From Lachnospiraceae bacterium (GTDB lineage Bacteria > Bacillota > Clostridia > Lachnospirales > Lachnospiraceae): a stretch of 41,412 nt of DNA. The notes beneath the pieces were generated by a model. It did no database searches, had not been told where the DNA came from, and saw only the letters and a program-made list of their open reading frames with translations. Shown one piece after another: positions 31,159 to 39,295 of the stretch. The first letter of the stretch is position 1; every line of letters begins with the position of its first letter. The position numbers and the translations under genes are program-made. The stretch covers positions 1 through 41,412 of the forward strand of contig VSNM01000040.1 in the NCBI GenBank assembly GCA_009774245.1, written 5' to 3'.

Positions 31159-31749
31159 TCATTCCTTCTTTGTGCATTCCGTTTCATACTGAATAAGAAG
31201 TTTATCAATTTCTGCAACCCTTTTTAACAAACGCTCTTTCTCACTCAAAAGTTCCTGTTTGTTTATTTCGGTTTCAAGAACTTCTACAGTAATATCGTAT
31301 TCTGTTGATTCTTTCTCGTAAATATTTTTATTTACATTTGAAAGGATAACCACGCTTCCCTTTTCCACAATGCTTTCCCAGTTTTTTACACTTCCACCGC
31401 TCATTGCCCCGCCATGAATGAAAGCAACATCATCTCCAATTCGTGCCCCGCTGTCACGGTTGTATGCATGTGCGATAACTTTACCGAACAAAACAACATC
31501 CCAATGCCATTCACTTACTTCCTCATTAAAGTACACTTTTAGAGATATTGTCTCGTTTTCCGTTATGTCGGAATAACCATACACGTTAATCATAATCTCC
31601 CTGGCAGCATCTATCGCTGTTTCGGGGATAACCCAACATTTTTTTTCCCTATTCCACGTCGCTTTGCCGATTCCCTTAATTGCATTCACAAAATATGGAT
31701 TATACGGCGTGTAAACATTTGCCATTCCATTTTTAATTACAATTTCCAT
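31159..31749 (-). CDS. HARP-like N-terminal domain protein behind the shared leader (cassette D)
   Basis: A 196-residue protein unrelated to the other array members. Residues 1-50 (VIKNGMANVYTPYNPYFVNA, then IKGIGKATWNREKKCWVIP) look like the HARP/SMARCAL1-type DNA-annealing-associated domain or the similar KOW-less module found in phage and plasmid proteins. A middle region (VSEWHWDVVLFGKVIAHAYN and on) is probably beta-rich, and the last 40 residues (INKQELLSEKERLLKRVAEI) are a coiled coil. GGAGG stands eight bases before the ATG. It is preceded by a full copy of the array leader and followed by its own terminator. Confidence 0.6.
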   Translation of the reverse strand: MEIVIKNGMANVYTPYNPYFVNAIKGIGKATWNREKKCWVIPETAIDAAREIMINVYGYSDITENETISLKVYFNEEVSEWHWDVVLFGKVIAHAYNRDSGARIGDDVAFIHGGAMSGGSVKNWESIVEKGSVVILSNVNKNIYEKESTEYDITVEVLETEINKQELLSEKERLLKRVAEIDKLLIQYETECTKKE

Positions 31750-31752
31750 CGA

Positions 31753-32115
31753 TATTTCCTCCTATACTATATCGGGTATTTCAGGGATCCCGGTAAATCC
31801 CTTGGGCATCTGTCCGGCAGATAAACACTTGTGGATTTCTGCCGTATGTCCGGCTGCCGGACGGATATCTGGTTCTGACAAGCTCGCCTGGGGGCATCGC
31901 TCATTCTCTGCTCCATCAATCCGTCGGGGCCGGAATGAAGTTGTCATGGTACAGTCCCTGAAACTGTCTTCTGGACGGAAACATGGAAGCCCATGTATTT
32001 CCATGTCTTCTTTCCTTACAATACTCTCTGCATGAAGGGATTTTTCCTTCTGTCTCCGGGACAATCCCAGTGTACCAGACAATTGAAATCAAATATTCTG
32101 TGAGAGATTAACTGC
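31753..32115 (-). promoter_or_regulatory. Conserved leader, copy D (full length, before an unrelated gene)
   Basis: Same order of blocks as copy C. The hairpin before the ribosome site is CGGG / CCCG (31773-31776 with 31789-31792) with a 12-base loop, flanked by extra A-T pairs. CGGCAGA / TCTGCCG and the GACGGATTGATGGAGCAGAG block are intact. It stands before a gene not related to the other four, which shows the leader is a module independent of the coding sequence. Confidence 0.8.
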
Positions 32116-32432
32116 AGATTTATTCAAACAATAACCGTATTTCGTGCGCATAATATTCTTTTGTATTCTTTTTTAATCTATAATTAGATATTTTGCGCCT
32201 AAAAACAATTCTCACCTTCTCCGTAAAAACCACTATGCTTATATCCCCTTATTCCTGATCGGATGTCCCTCAGGTTTCATCTTTCCTTCCTGGTACTCCA
32301 TCCGGCCAGAAACTAGACTCATGAACTGCATGTTATATGGATGAACGTAGGGGACACTCCATACAGATATCAATCTGGTAATAACCAGCAAAATAAATCT
32401 ATTCTTTACATATCAGCCCATTAAACAGAAAA

Positions 32433-32457
32433 AGTCCCGGATTATATCTTCCGGGAC
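32433..32457. terminator. Terminator after cassette E
   Basis: AGTCCCGGA / TCCGGGACT with an 8-base loop, near-copy of the hairpin at 27841-27864. On the minus strand it ends in TTTTTCTG. Confidence 0.85.
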
Positions 32458-32495
32458 TCTGTCTGTATGTATTCCTATGCTTTATACTCAAAACA

Positions 32496-33560
32496 TCATT
32501 CTTCCGATTTCACGGATTCAAGTCTCTCTACAACATGCTGTATGGAATAGTTGGAGTATATCCTTTCCACTGCCCTGTCATACTCATTTCTATCCATTAC
32601 CCTGTCTTCCTGCTTCACTAAGGCAGTATTTAAATCTTCATGCCATTTCTTTGTCAGCCTTATGCTCCTCACCCATTTTGCCTTACCAGTTTCGCCCTCA
32701 TCCAGTACCAGTTTCAGCCTGATACTGCTATCCTTGTTCCAGACATTAAATTTTTTTACGCACTCACTCAGACAGGGTATATATGGAACAGCAATCCAAT
32801 TAAGGTTTCCGGCCTTTACTGCAAACATGGATATACCTTCCAAATCTGTCAGCCCTATATTTAGGTCTTTTCCTGTTGCAAATTCTTTTATTTCAGTCTG
32901 CGTCAGATTATTGAAAGATATCTTCATTACAATCCCGTCATGGTCAACATTAAATGCCACATGATCCTGTTTTTCCATTGAGCCGCTCTTTTCATGTTCT
33001 GTACTGCAGCGCATGATCGTTCCTTCCCTCACGGCTTCAGATGATACCATTTTCTGCATTTCCTTGTACTGTGACAGCATTTTCAACATGTAGATTCCAA
33101 AGCATTTGGCAAAATCCCGCATCCATGTCATAATGTATGGCCCAAGAAAAAACATATCGTTAAAGAAAACATCGCAGATATAGGGGTCTCTGGGAGATTT
33201 CATATATGGAGCCTCATACCCCCATCCCAAACGCCAATGTGATTTCATCAGCGACCATAATTTTTTCATTACCTCCGCTGTAAGTGTACCTGCCGTAACC
33301 ATTAATGGCATTTGAGGATATCCTTTTAAGAAAAGTGTTGCCATATATGTGCCATTTTCCAGATTCAGGTCACATTTAGCCTTGATACATGCATCTTCGT
33401 CATCCACTACTGACACCATACCTGATGTCATTGCCTGGCCAACCATTCTTTCGATATCAAATTTCATCCAATCAAGTTTCACTGAATCGATCGGAAGTAC
33501 CACTGTTTCCTTAGTATTCATGGTGATATGTACGATATTTTTAAAATTTTTCTTTGCCAT
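32496..33560 (-). CDS. Leader-array protein E, two-domain paralogue
   Basis: A 354-residue protein from ATG 33560 behind AGGAGGAG. It shares with B and C the domain 1 steps MVGQAMTSGMVSVVDDEDA, LFLKGYPQMPLMVTAGTL, YICDVFFND and FAKCFGIYMLKMLSQYKEMQ, and the domain 2 steps FNVDHDGIVMKISFNNLTQT, VKAGNLNWIAVPYIPCLSEC and ERIYSNYSIQHVVERLE. Conservation is strongest in domain 2 and in the last helix. The frame is open up to 33926 through the leader; that reading is rejected because leader frames differ between copies. Function unknown. Confidence 0.75.
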   Translation of the reverse strand: MAKKNFKNIVHITMNTKETVVLPIDSVKLDWMKFDIERMVGQAMTSGMVSVVDDEDACIKAKCDLNLENGTYMATLFLKGYPQMPLMVTAGTLTAEVMKKLWSLMKSHWRLGWGYEAPYMKSPRDPYICDVFFNDMFFLGPYIMTWMRDFAKCFGIYMLKMLSQYKEMQKMVSSEAVREGTIMRCSTEHEKSGSMEKQDHVAFNVDHDGIVMKISFNNLTQTEIKEFATGKDLNIGLTDLEGISMFAVKAGNLNWIAVPYIPCLSECVKKFNVWNKDSSIRLKLVLDEGETGKAKWVRSIRLTKKWHEDLNTALVKQEDRVMDRNEYDRAVERIYSNYSIQHVVERLESVKSEE

Positions 33561-33563
33561 ATT

Positions 33564-33925
33564 TTCTCCTCCTATACTATACCGGTATCCTGGGCTTCCG
33601 GTAAATCCCATGTGCATCTGTCCGTCAGATAAATCCTTGTGGATTTCTGCCGTATGTCCGGCTGCCAGACGGCTATCTGGTTCTGATAAGCTCGCTTGGG
33701 GGCATCGCTCATCCTCTGCTCCATCAATCCGTCGGGACCGGGATGAAATTGTCATGGTACAGTTTCTGTATCTGGCTGTCAAACGGAAACATGGAAGTCC
33801 CTGCATTTCATGTATGCTTTCCCTTACCAGCCTTGTTTCTGCATAAAGGGCTTTTGGTCTTCCGTCTCCGAGACAACACCAGTGTACCAGACAATTGAAA
33901 TTAAATATTCTGTGAGAGATTAACA
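33564..33925 (-). promoter_or_regulatory. Conserved leader, copy E (full length)
   Basis: Hairpin TACCGG / CCGGTA (33580-33585 with 33598-33603) around a 12-base loop stands about ten bases before AGGAGG. The central CAGA / TCTG module, CCAGA / TCTGG and the GACGGATTGATGGAGCAGAG block follow, and the distal CTCACAGAATATTTAATTTC part ends the copy. Confidence 0.8.
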
Positions 33926-34364
33926 ACAGATTCCTCTAAATAATAAATATATTTATGTATGATATATCTTTTTGTATTTTTTTACGGTGTATAATCAGCT
34001 ATTTGATAGAAAGAAAAACAAATTTCCACATTTTATCCCATAAACGCTGCAACAATATCTCCCTGTTTCTAAATTCCCTGATTCTTTCTTCCGGGGCGTA
34101 ACCTGGTTGCTATTTCATACACCAGTCAAAAATAACATCATTAAGAACACCGATATAATATTAGTAGCATGATATAATCCGAAAAATTTGTATAGAAAAA
34201 GAACCCTGGGAAACAGTTTCTCCAAGGTTCTGATATTAGAATTTTATTCTGCAGATCCGCTGAATGCATGTAAGCATGTCTATATGTCTACAACTCCACA
34301 AAAACAGCCCTATTCCCGTTTCAATGTGGATCTTCCGCACTACGACTGCCTGTCTGCATGCAGA
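33926..34364. other. AT-rich gap upstream of cassette E
   Basis: No gene is supported. It probably contains the promoter of cassette E and the terminator of the SprT-like gene (34198-34236). Similar AT-rich stretches with AGAATAT-type words lie distal to leader copies A, C and D. Confidence 0.5.
34198..34236 (-). terminator. Terminator after the SprT-like gene
   Basis: Minus-strand AGAACCTTGG paired with the CCAGGGTTCT arm, then TTTTTC, about 130 bases past the stop at 34365. Confidence 0.75.
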
Positions 34365-35645
34365 TCAATCCTGCTGCCCTGTTGTAATAATGGGTAAACC
34401 AAATACGCTTTCCACTTCCCTCACATATTCCTGCCACTGTAGTCCGCGATCCCTGCTCCCCTTAATCAGTTCCCCGTACAGATATGCCCTAAATTTATTA
34501 CCCTCTAAAGCTTCCCTGCTGTTATAGATTTCCGGCAGATCTATGGAAAAACTCCCGTTCCAGTTGTCATGCGGTCCGTTCGGGCTGTCTCCTTTAACAA
34601 AACCGGCCCCGCTGATCTTGTATATTGGAATCTTTAGAATCCTCAGTTCATCCTGGCACTCACCCAAAAGGGAATACATGGTTCCAAGCACATTAATATC
34701 CATTCCCCAGATAATATTCATTCTCGTAAAACACCATGTACATAATACGCCTTCACTCAAGTCTAACCCTCTTACATCCCTCTCGTCATAAACACTTCTG
34801 TATCCGCCGCATCGCGGACATGCAAACCGCACACTGGCAGGTTTTGATGCCTTCTTAATAACATCCGTAAACGACTGCCCCATAAGCTGGCAGTCGAATT
34901 CACGGTCAACCTTTCTTGCCATCATCCTCCATTTAGGACCATGTATGCCGGTATACGGGCTGGAATCATCCTCCGGGCATGTATGCAGCAGTTCATGGTA
35001 GAGCAGCTTTTTGAGTCCATAAATATCAGCTTCACTGCTCCCATATGCCTGTGATACCAGAATGGTAAATGTCCCGTCCTTATTCTTCCGGCACCGCCCG
35101 TATACATTTTTTTCCCTGACAAACTGTACGGCTGTAACCTTTCCAACCGGCAGGTGAATGTTTTTTAATTCTTCCGCGCATTCCCCTACAATCTCCATGA
35201 GCCTCTGCGTATAATCGAGATAGCAGAACCTTCCGCTGTTTTTTTTACCTTTACTGCCTGTTTCCCAGTTTGCCATGGGTTTTAAATTTAAAGGTGCCCG
35301 ATCTAGGATGTGGCAGCCGTATTCGCGGTCTACTTTTGCGGCATATTTCTCCCATTTTTCACCGTGATCCATACATCCGCCGGCAGAATGAAGGAGCTGG
35401 TGGAAAATGACCGTTTTTATCTCTTCCAGCCCATACCGCGGACTCCTGTATATATTAGGTATATACAGGCCAAAAAGGCATTCCTGCACCTTAGCCAGCT
35501 TCCCTGTTACAAACCTGTCCCTGCACACCTTTATATAAGTGATGCATCCAATCGGAATGCCGAGTTTTCTAAGTTGAGATATACACTCGATCGCTATCTT
35601 TTCGAGATCCCACTTCCCTTTTTCATTTTTCCATTCATTGTTCAC
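34365..35645 (-). CDS. Protein with three tandem SprT-like units, one with an intact HExxH
   Basis: A 426-residue protein starting at GTG 35645, eight bases after AAGGAGG. It contains three similar units of about 100-120 residues. Unit 1 (about 14-112) has HQLLH (82-86), with the catalytic Glu replaced by Gln, then HGEKWEKYAAKVDREYGC. Unit 2 (about 144-252) has the intact zinc-protease motif HELLH (217-221), the third ligand H235 in GIHGPKW and MMARKVDREFDC. A zinc ribbon follows (C276, C279, C302, C305). Unit 3 (about 320-420) has GELIK where the motif should be and a QWQEYVREVESVFGLP end. SprT/Spartan proteases cut DNA-bound proteins; the degenerate units may bind substrate. Confidence 0.8.
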   Translation of the reverse strand: MNNEWKNEKGKWDLEKIAIECISQLRKLGIPIGCITYIKVCRDRFVTGKLAKVQECLFGLYIPNIYRSPRYGLEEIKTVIFHQLLHSAGGCMDHGEKWEKYAAKVDREYGCHILDRAPLNLKPMANWETGSKGKKNSGRFCYLDYTQRLMEIVGECAEELKNIHLPVGKVTAVQFVREKNVYGRCRKNKDGTFTILVSQAYGSSEADIYGLKKLLYHELLHTCPEDDSSPYTGIHGPKWRMMARKVDREFDCQLMGQSFTDVIKKASKPASVRFACPRCGGYRSVYDERDVRGLDLSEGVLCTWCFTRMNIIWGMDINVLGTMYSLLGECQDELRILKIPIYKISGAGFVKGDSPNGPHDNWNGSFSIDLPEIYNSREALEGNKFRAYLYGELIKGSRDRGLQWQEYVREVESVFGLPIITTGQQD

Positions 35646-35731
35646 TCTTTACCCCTCCTTATCTTCTGTGCAAAATCCTGTATGTTATCTGGTCCGTGCC
35701 CGGCAATAAAAGTTTTCTCCCGGCATGTCCT

Positions 35732-36052
35732 TTATCCTTCCAGACCCGCATATTCCAGAATCTTATGGCGGGCAAACTTCTCTATTTTTTCCAGATAATC
35801 TTCCTGGTTCCAGTCAATGCCTTCATTTACTGTTTCAAAATCATTTGCCCATTTTACAAACATCTGTTTCCAATTGATACTGTCAATGCCGCGCAGTTCC
35901 CTGTGTTTTTCCAGAAGGTCTGCATAAACAAGGGAAATCTCCACCAGATTCTCGGATGTCTTATTGTAAACTATTTCCCCCTGCCGCTTTCCCTCGTTCC
36001 CATCTTTGTATCCATAACACATTGTTACAGATCCTTTATCAATTTTTTCCAC
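35732..36052 (-). CDS. Small hypothetical protein, 106 residues
   Basis: The frame is open to 36157, but the best ribosome site, AAGGAGGAG, stands eight bases before GTG 36052, giving a product starting VEKIDKGSVTMCYGYKDGNE. The second half is helical and rich in Trp and acidic residues (WKQMFVKWANDFETVNEGID). No family is recognised. It lies 86 bases upstream of the SprT-like gene on the same strand and may be cotranscribed with it. Confidence 0.5.
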   Translation of the reverse strand: MEKIDKGSVTMCYGYKDGNEGKRQGEIVYNKTSENLVEISLVYADLLEKHRELRGIDSINWKQMFVKWANDFETVNEGIDWNQEDYLEKIEKFARHKILEYAGLEG

Positions 36053-36157
36053 GCTTTTTTCTCCTCCTTCACAAACTGTCATCCATAAATTTACTTTCCC
36101 TGTAACTGTCTTGTTTCTTTCCGCAGCTGCCTTATAAATTCTGTCAACCATCAGCAC

Positions 36158-36527
36158 CAGTACAGTCCCCGGCTTACGGCCTTCTTTTCCTGCACCAGCG
36201 CAATCTTATATCGGCAGCAGGATTTGCTGTCATCCCGGTCATGATATACTTATCCTCCTGCCGGATTCACCTGCCATGGCGGCGTTCTCTGTTTCATTTC
36301 CACCTCCTGTATAGCTGCACTTTCAGCTTTTTCCTGACACAACCATTATACTATACCGGGTTGCCTGTCAAATCCTGCATAAATCAATATATTGTTAAAT
36401 TAGGTCAGCAATGTATTGATTGATTAATCGTGTAATGTTGAATTTATTTAACGATACGCTATAATATACTGGCAGGGTCCGCATACATCCGGACAGACTG
36501 TCAGTTCACCGCGGACACTGTAAAACC
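36158..36527. other. Intergenic region with divergent signals
   Basis: Contains a GGCAGCAGGA copy (36213-36222, +). TTGAAT (36438-36443), 16 bases and TATAAT (36460-36465) form the likely + promoter of the zinc-ribbon gene that follows. No gene is supported. Confidence 0.55.
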
Positions 36528-36584
36528 ATGCGGCAGAAATCTGGGGGAATACAGAAAACAGACGAAAGAAAAGAGGATAACAGG

Positions 36585-37220
36585 ATGGGATTTTTTGATA
36601 AGAAACAATGCGGCATCTGCGGAAAAGATGCCGGAAGACTGCTGGCATATACCCTTAAAGACAACAAACACCTTTGTGACGAATGTTTCCACAAAATATA
36701 TACGGGATTCAACAGTCTAAATGCGCAATTCAGTCTCGAACATTACAGGGATCATTACCTGACATACTATGAAAAAACGAAAAAAATGCGGGAAATATTC
36801 AAAACCACGTGCTTTTACGGCGGGTTGTACATAGATGCGGAACACAGGCTTTTCAGCATTAGTGACGGCGATTTTGACAATATCATGAAAAAAAATGGCG
36901 GCCGGCCATCCGACCGGATGCCTGTTTTTGAGTTCTCATCCGTCACCATGGCGGTCATCCGGCTTGACAAGGTAAAAGTGAATCAGGGCGGCATGCTCGG
37001 TCCGTCTGCCGAAGGAAACATAAAACTCCGTCTGCTCTACAGGGACCCGGTTCTTGATTATGAATACAGTATTGCCCCAGGCAAATCACTGCCTGTTGAA
37101 AAAAAGGGATTTATCAGCAAAACCCTGACCTACGGATTCCCTGAAAAACTCCTCCCCGTAAAGGACATTTTTGACGAGCTGGTCATGCAGGCTGAAAAAA
37201 TGAACGGAGGGGTAATATGA
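36585..37220 (+). CDS. Zinc-ribbon (DUF4428-like) protein, 211 residues
   Basis: ATG 36585 follows AGAGG by eight bases. The N terminus MGFFDKKQCGICGKDAGRLL with LCDECF about 20 residues later forms a four-Cys zinc ribbon like that of DUF4428 proteins. The remainder has no membrane segment and includes a likely PH-like or beta-rich region (FEFSSVTMAVIRLDKVKVNQ, IKLRLLYRDPVLDYEYSI), as in other Clostridial proteins that join such a ribbon to a DUF4428/PH-type body. It overlaps the downstream membrane protein gene by four bases (ATGA), so the two are coupled. Confidence 0.65.
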   Translation: MGFFDKKQCGICGKDAGRLLAYTLKDNKHLCDECFHKIYTGFNSLNAQFSLEHYRDHYLTYYEKTKKMREIFKTTCFYGGLYIDAEHRLFSISDGDFDNIMKKNGGRPSDRMPVFEFSSVTMAVIRLDKVKVNQGGMLGPSAEGNIKLRLLYRDPVLDYEYSIAPGKSLPVEKKGFISKTLTYGFPEKLLPVKDIFDELVMQAEKMNGGVI

Positions 37221-37657
37221 GTATATTGAAATTAATCATCAAATCCACCATAGCAGGATGCCTGGTCGCTTTTGCATTCGATCCTGACGGAATCACGGAT
37301 ACTGTCATAGTCTTCGCACTGGTATACGGACTCGTAACATACTATATATGGTATTTTACCAGCAGCGATATGGATTCCGTTACAATTGGAGACGGGATTT
37401 TGGGAATCCTGTTTACACTGGCTGCCCCACTGCTGGTCATCGGCATAAGCTATTATGTTCTGGCTGCCATTTTTCCGGGCATGATCGGACAGTATATCTT
37501 CAGTGGCATTATAGTGCTCGGTTCCTTCGGATGCCTTATTTCCGATATCATCAGTGTCATCAGGATATTTTTCCCATCCTTTTTGGTTCTTGATAACATT
37601 CCGGAATCAGGCTTTCATGACAGTCATTCTAATGACAGCGACAGTTTTTCAGGATAG
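37217..37657 (+). CDS. Small membrane protein with about four helices
   Basis: A 146-residue integral membrane protein. Hydrophobic segments lie near 5-20, 26-46, 62-90 and 95-118, and the C-terminal tail is polar (ESGFHDSHSNDSDSFSG). It has no enzyme motif. The start overlaps the stop of the zinc-ribbon gene in ATGA, and GGAGGGG stands just before, so it is translated together with that protein and may anchor or partner it at the membrane. Confidence 0.65.
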   Translation: MSILKLIIKSTIAGCLVAFAFDPDGITDTVIVFALVYGLVTYYIWYFTSSDMDSVTIGDGILGILFTLAAPLLVIGISYYVLAAIFPGMIGQYIFSGIIVLGSFGCLISDIISVIRIFFPSFLVLDNIPESGFHDSHSNDSDSFSG

Positions 37658-37815
37658 CGGCAAAAGAACAATACAGGCACACATGGGTTTTCTGCCATTG
37701 CAGGAAACCCGCTATTTTTTTGCATTTACATCCATTTTATTGAATTCCGGCGAATACAGCCTGAATCCTTCTGCATCCGCCGGCTCCGTGCCACTACAGG
37801 GATATCCGTCAGGGC

Positions 37816-38154
37816 TTACTCGTTCCTGTGGTAAAGGGCTATACATTCATCTATGATGCCCTCGACAATCCGCACCTCCCGGGCCGTAAGCTTATCAAGT
37901 TTTTCTGACAGCAGCAGTTTGTCCTTGTCTATAATGTCACCAGTTAAAATATAGTCCGTGCTGACACCGAGGGCAGAAGCTATCTTCATCAGGTTCTCCG
38001 GTCGCATCGCCCGTTTCCCTGACTCCGCATAGGACACAAACTGGGTTGTTACTTCTCCCTTTTCTGCAAGTGCCTCCTGTGTCATCCCCAGTTTTTTCCG
38101 CCGCTCCATGATCCTTTTTCCTACCTCATTCAAATACAGTTCCAGATCTTTCAT
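37816..38154 (-). CDS. XRE-family transcriptional regulator
   Basis: A 112-residue regulator with an N-terminal helix-turn-helix (IMERRKKLGMTQEALAEKGE, then TTQFVSYAESGKRAMRPENL) and the usual ALGVSTDYILTGD segment linking to a short C-terminal helical part. AGGAGG stands seven bases before the ATG. It faces the hypothetical gene at 38402 across a 247-base gap with a shared inverted repeat, so it probably controls both its own and that promoter. Confidence 0.88.
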   Translation of the reverse strand: MKDLELYLNEVGKRIMERRKKLGMTQEALAEKGEVTTQFVSYAESGKRAMRPENLMKIASALGVSTDYILTGDIIDKDKLLLSEKLDKLTAREVRIVEGIIDECIALYHRNE

Positions 38155-38186
38155 TTTGTTACCTCCTGTTTACTGTTAAATTATAT

Positions 38187-38246
38187 CAACAGAATCATTG
38201 AAATTTAATCGCTATCTGTTGGCAAGTTACAACAATATGATATAAT
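38187..38246. promoter_or_regulatory. Divergent promoters with a shared CAACAGA operator
   Basis: CAACAGA (38187-38193) and TCTGTTG (38215-38221) are inverted arms 21 bases apart. On the + strand TTGGCA (38219-38224), 16 bases and TATAAT (38241-38246) form a promoter towards 38402. On the minus strand a TATAAT (about 38186-38181) lies at the other arm, towards the XRE gene. The regulator would cover both. Confidence 0.6.
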
Positions 38247-38401
38247 CTGCTGGATTAGACTTATATACCTTTCTCAGACAGCAGACAGGAAAGGCGGAAA
38301 CTGAATCCTCCATGTATACTGTTATCATGTGTTTTCGCGGAAGCAGAAGCCTGCAGTGCATGTGTTATAATCAATATATAATTTACGAGGAGGTTAAAGA
38401 T

Positions 38402-39136
38402 ATGACAGATAAAAGATTTCAACATTTTCCCAGAGGAAATAACAATATAACTACGATACTACAGCCACCAGTGGCGGCAGAAGCCATGCAGCCATCCTGT
38501 CCGTCTTCCGTGACGGCCATGCAAAAATTTATGTTTGAGTTCGGCAGCGACGGGAACATCCACTCCGTTTCCTTTTTGGGAAATCTTTCCCATGAAGATA
38601 TCCGCCTGATGCTGGAATCCGTGCGGCAGGAGCTTTATGCGGACTGCGGCAGTGCCATATATTCATATTTAAAACAGAATAATATGCCGTATTTCGGCCT
38701 GAAAACGGAAATGATTCCGTTAAACAATCAGGAAATCATGGAGCGGGCTCGGCGGTTTCTGCAGTTATGCAGCCCGGAAGATTTTGATGTCCGTATCTGC
38801 AGAACCGACAATTACTATGCGGTAATGGACCAGCAGGTAAGGACCCCTGACGGCGGATGTGAAGGATGTTACTATGCCGTGCGGAAGTCTGCAGACAACG
38901 GAGGCTTCCAATATCGTATTGTCGGGCAGACATATGCCTGCAGCAGGCCTGATGACACTGATCATGGATATTTTGCAGTCCGCACAGGCAGGGACAGTCA
39001 AAAATTCCTTAATCTTGATACTAAGACTGGGGAGCCGGTGTTTCCCAGTTTTGGATGCATAGACATCATGGGGGCCCTGATAAACATCGACAGCATCACG
39101 ACTTCCGGTCAGGCAAAAAAAATAGCGGTAAAATAA
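38402..39136 (+). CDS. Hypothetical protein, 244 residues, facing the XRE regulator
   Basis: ATG 38402 stands eight bases after GAGGAGG. The product has no signal peptide or membrane helix. The first 40 residues are Pro/Asn-rich and flexible. A central part (FEFGSDGNIHSVSFLGNLSH, MLESVRQELYADCGSAIYSY) is followed by a Cys-containing segment (CEGCYYAVRKSADNGGFQYR) and a beta-rich end (GYFAVRTGRDSQKFL). No family is recognised. A second extended -10 (TATAAT at 38366-38371) lies in the leader. A terminator follows directly, so it is transcribed alone. Confidence 0.6.
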   Translation: MTDKRFQHFPRGNNNITTILQPPVAAEAMQPSCPSSVTAMQKFMFEFGSDGNIHSVSFLGNLSHEDIRLMLESVRQELYADCGSAIYSYLKQNNMPYFGLKTEMIPLNNQEIMERARRFLQLCSPEDFDVRICRTDNYYAVMDQQVRTPDGGCEGCYYAVRKSADNGGFQYRIVGQTYACSRPDDTDHGYFAVRTGRDSQKFLNLDTKTGEPVFPSFGCIDIMGALINIDSITTSGQAKKIAVK

Positions 39137-39151
39137 TTGTCAGCAGAAAAA

Positions 39152-39186
39152 AAGAGGGGTGGAGCAGTATCCATCCCTCTTTTCCA
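39152..39186 (+). terminator. Terminator after the hypothetical gene at 38402
   Basis: AAGAGGGGTGGA / TCCATCCCTCTT (one mismatch), 6-base loop, then TTCC; 15 bases past the stop. Confidence 0.75.
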
Positions 39187-39256
39187 TGCCGCCATTTTCA
39201 GCCTGTCCTTAACTTCCTCATTTTAAATTAAACCTAAACCGTCCCTATTATCTGCT

Positions 39257-39290
39257 CAATAAAAGGGGAAGGCTTTTTGTCCTTCCCCTT
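39257..39290 (-). terminator. Terminator after the Sel1-repeat gene
   Basis: Perfect stem AAGGGGAAGG / CCTTCCCCTT with an 8-base loop and TTTTATT on the minus strand, six bases past the stop at 39296. Confidence 0.88.
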
Positions 39291-39295
39291 CATTA

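Noticed and set aside
31762..32082. 106-codon minus-strand frame inside leader D
   Set aside because: The corresponding frame has a TGA in copies A and C and a shift in copy B, and there is no ribosome site.
33561..33926. N-terminal extension of array protein E (476-residue frame), and similar extensions of B and C
   Set aside because: They read through the shared leader. The leader is read in different frames in different copies, and strong AGGAGGAG sites mark the shorter starts.
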